Of a stretch of DNA of 64,000 nt, positions 62,639 to 64,000 are shown piece after piece. Positions within the stretch are counted from its first letter, which is position 1. Every line of letters begins with the position of its first letter. This DNA comes from Ruminococcus sp. Marseille-P6503 (GTDB lineage Bacteria; Bacillota; Clostridia; Oscillospirales; Ruminococcaceae). Made by a program: the position numbers and the translations under genes. The notes below the pieces were generated by a model that was not told where the DNA came from, made no database searches, and was given only the letters and a program-made list of their open reading frames with translations. Location: the NCBI RefSeq assembly GCF_900604945.1, contig NZ_UWPB01000002.1, positions 744,001 through 808,000 on the forward strand. The letters are read 5' to 3'.

Positions 62639-64000
62639 TTAGATTTTGAGCGGACATTCGCCGCTGCTTGACGTCATGTCGTTAATGTCGTCTATAAGCA
62701 CCTCGGCAAGCTCCTTGCTTTTAATAACAAGCTTGAGTACAACAGGCTGCTTTGCGCCTGCTCCGTTTTCGCACATCGCTTCGCGTACTGCCTGCCTGAT
62801 AGTCGATAAAGGAGAAACAACCTCGGTCTCGCGCTTGTTGTCGCCCAATACAGCCAGAAACTCGCCGTAATTGGCGGGCACGACCGTTCCGGCTGCCAAT
62901 TTAGGTATCTGAGGTATATTAATATCTGACAAACCGCCGAACGGCTGCCAGTCAAGTATTTCAATATCCCGTATCCAGCCGATCGCGGCATTAATAGCTT
63001 CAAACGGCTTAGCGATAACCCAGTTGATACCGTCGATCAGCCCGTTTACAACGGTGAAAAACGTTTCCGAGATACCCTCTTTTATGCCGCTGAATATCTC
63101 TCCGCCTTTGCTGAATACGTTCTTAACTCCTTCCCAAGCTTTTGTGAAGATGTTTTTAAACCAGTCCGCAACGGAAGCGAACGGCTTCTTCACAGCTTCC
63201 CAAACGCTGCCGAAAAATTCGCTGACAGCAGAAAAAGCTGATTTTATGTTATCCCATGCTGTAGTGAAAACACCGCTGAACCAGCTTGCAACTGAAGAAA
63301 ACACGTTGCATATTCCGTCCCATATTCCTGTAAAAAAGTCTACTACCGCGCTCCATGCGTTCTTTATGCCTTCCCACGCTTTAGTAAAGAGATTCTTAAA
63401 CCATTCGCCGACAGCGGCAAAAACATTCTTTATACCTTCCCAAAGATCGCTGAAAAATTTTACTACAGTATCAAAGATACCTACGCACCAATCAAAAAAG
63501 CTGTACATAGTTTCTTTTATACATTCCCACATATCGATTGCAAATTGCTTAACAGTATCCCAGTTTTTGTACAATGCAACGCCAATTGCAATAAGCGCGC
63601 CAATTGCCAGAACGACCAATCCGATTGGTGAGGTTAAAAAATTAATTGCTGCAGCGAATGCTGTTGTGACTGCTGTTGCTATTGTACATACAGCATTCCA
63701 TGCGACAGTAGCTGCGGTCATTATACCTTGTGCCGCTGCATTTGCCAGTTTAGCAGCCTTGCTTGCAATCCAAGCAGCTGTTTCTTTTGCTAAATTTGCA
63801 ATGGTTGTTCCTATTGCAACGACAAAATCTTTTACATATAGAGCGATTATTTTTAGTGATTCAATTTTATCTGCTATTTTTGCAGTAGTAACTGCTGCAA
63901 TTGCAGATTTTAACTTATTCATTATACCAATCAAACCGCCTGCATTAATTATCCATTCCGCTATCGTTGTAATCTCCCAAACTGCAAAAAACGCTGCCAC
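62639..64000 (-). CDS. Phage tape measure protein, C-terminal part (runs off the window)
   Basis: At least 453 residues; the frame stays open to base 64000, so the real start lies beyond. Ala-rich helical and hydrophobic segments (about 1-150) are followed by about six copies of a roughly 31-residue unit with Trp/Phe at fixed places (FFTGIWDGICNVFSSVASWF, AWEGIKNAWSAV), the classic tape-measure repeat that sets tail length. The C-terminal domain ends with IKSKELAEVLIDDIN. Confidence 0.88.
   Translation of the reverse strand: MAAFFAVWEITTIAEWIINAGGLIGIMNKLKSAIAAVTTAKIADKIESLKIIALYVKDFVVAIGTTIANLAKETAAWIASKAAKLANAAAQGIMTAATVAWNAVCTIATAVTTAFAAAINFLTSPIGLVVLAIGALIAIGVALYKNWDTVKQFAIDMWECIKETMYSFFDWCVGIFDTVVKFFSDLWEGIKNVFAAVGEWFKNLFTKAWEGIKNAWSAVVDFFTGIWDGICNVFSSVASWFSGVFTTAWDNIKSAFSAVSEFFGSVWEAVKKPFASVADWFKNIFTKAWEGVKNVFSKGGEIFSGIKEGISETFFTVVNGLIDGINWVIAKPFEAINAAIGWIRDIEILDWQPFGGLSDINIPQIPKLAAGTVVPANYGEFLAVLGDNKRETEVVSPLSTIRQAVREAMCENGAGAKQPVVLKLVIKSKELAEVLIDDINDMTSSSGECPLKI

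Larger units (their letters stand above)
56690..64000 (-). mobile_element. Prophage, late-gene end (tail, lysis, Dam, Cro-like), continues past the window
   Basis: Tape measure, distal-tail-like and tail-associated proteins, a small structural protein, holin, GH25 lysin, Dam methylase and a small XRE regulator run in one direction, the order of siphophage late genes. One host-like lipoprotein gene points the other way. The left border lies between nrdR (ends 56625) and the XRE gene (56814). No integrase or attachment repeat is visible in the window. Confidence 0.8.

Overview
The window looks like chromosome from an anaerobic, Gram-positive gut-type bacterium of the Clostridia, most likely Oscillospiraceae/Ruminococcus-like; the species cannot be named. 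Pointers are type III glutamine synthetase, an Amt-PII fusion, Rex, CsoR, a CIRCE element on htpG, rubredoxin, GH74, a BspA-like repeat protein, an NPxTG wall anchor and Thr-rich lipoprotein linkers. Base composition is moderate, and Shine-Dalgarno (SD) sites and sigma-A promoters (TTGACA-N17-TATAAT) are mostly textbook. No rRNA, tRNA, CRISPR array or insertion sequence was seen.

Layout. 1-6.8 kb: nitrogen and 2-oxoglutarate metabolism (end of glnN, Amt-PII fusion, aconitase, an unlisted 58-aa membrane protein, isocitrate dehydrogenase), then the NADH sensor gene rex. 7-13.5 kb: a membrane GGDEF protein, then a three-gene operon of two bacterial dynamin-like GTPases flanking an M48-peptidase-like protein whose zinc motif is destroyed. 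13.8-19.8 kb: an NPxTG surface protein, a copper operon (CopA with a CopZ-like tail, CsoR) and a membrane-bound XRE regulator. 19.9-23.8 kb, minus strand: GH74 enzyme, orphan ABC ATPase, LysR regulator. 24-30.6 kb: complete F1Fo ATP synthase operon with two atpE copies encoding identical proteins. 31-36.8 kb: a 1932-aa secreted mosaic protein. 36.8-56.7 kb: housekeeping genes (htpG, metF, CPBP protein, Rrf2, aroE, aroK, sirtuin, rlmH, WalJ-like, HAD, murA, ruvB/A/C, rubredoxin, nrdR), plus a substrate-binding lipoprotein paired with a Cache/degenerate-GGDEF membrane protein. 56.8-64 kb: the late end of a prophage (tape measure, tail proteins, holin, GH25 lysin, Dam, Cro-like regulator), interrupted by an opposite-strand lipoprotein with its own promoter.

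How the genes connect. Aconitase and isocitrate dehydrogenase make the 2-oxoglutarate that glutamine synthetase and glutamate synthesis use and that PII domains sense. Rex-box-like palindromes overlap the -35 elements of both the aconitase and the dynamin promoters, and rex lies between them, so NADH/NAD+ state may control both. The strongest candidate for an undescribed system is the dynamin / M48-like pseudoprotease / dynamin operon. Next are the receptor-like pairing of a binding lipoprotein with a degenerate GGDEF protein, the CopA-CopZ fusion with an internal ribosome-binding site, and the prophage lipoprotein moron. Everything rests on reading the sequence; no database search was run.
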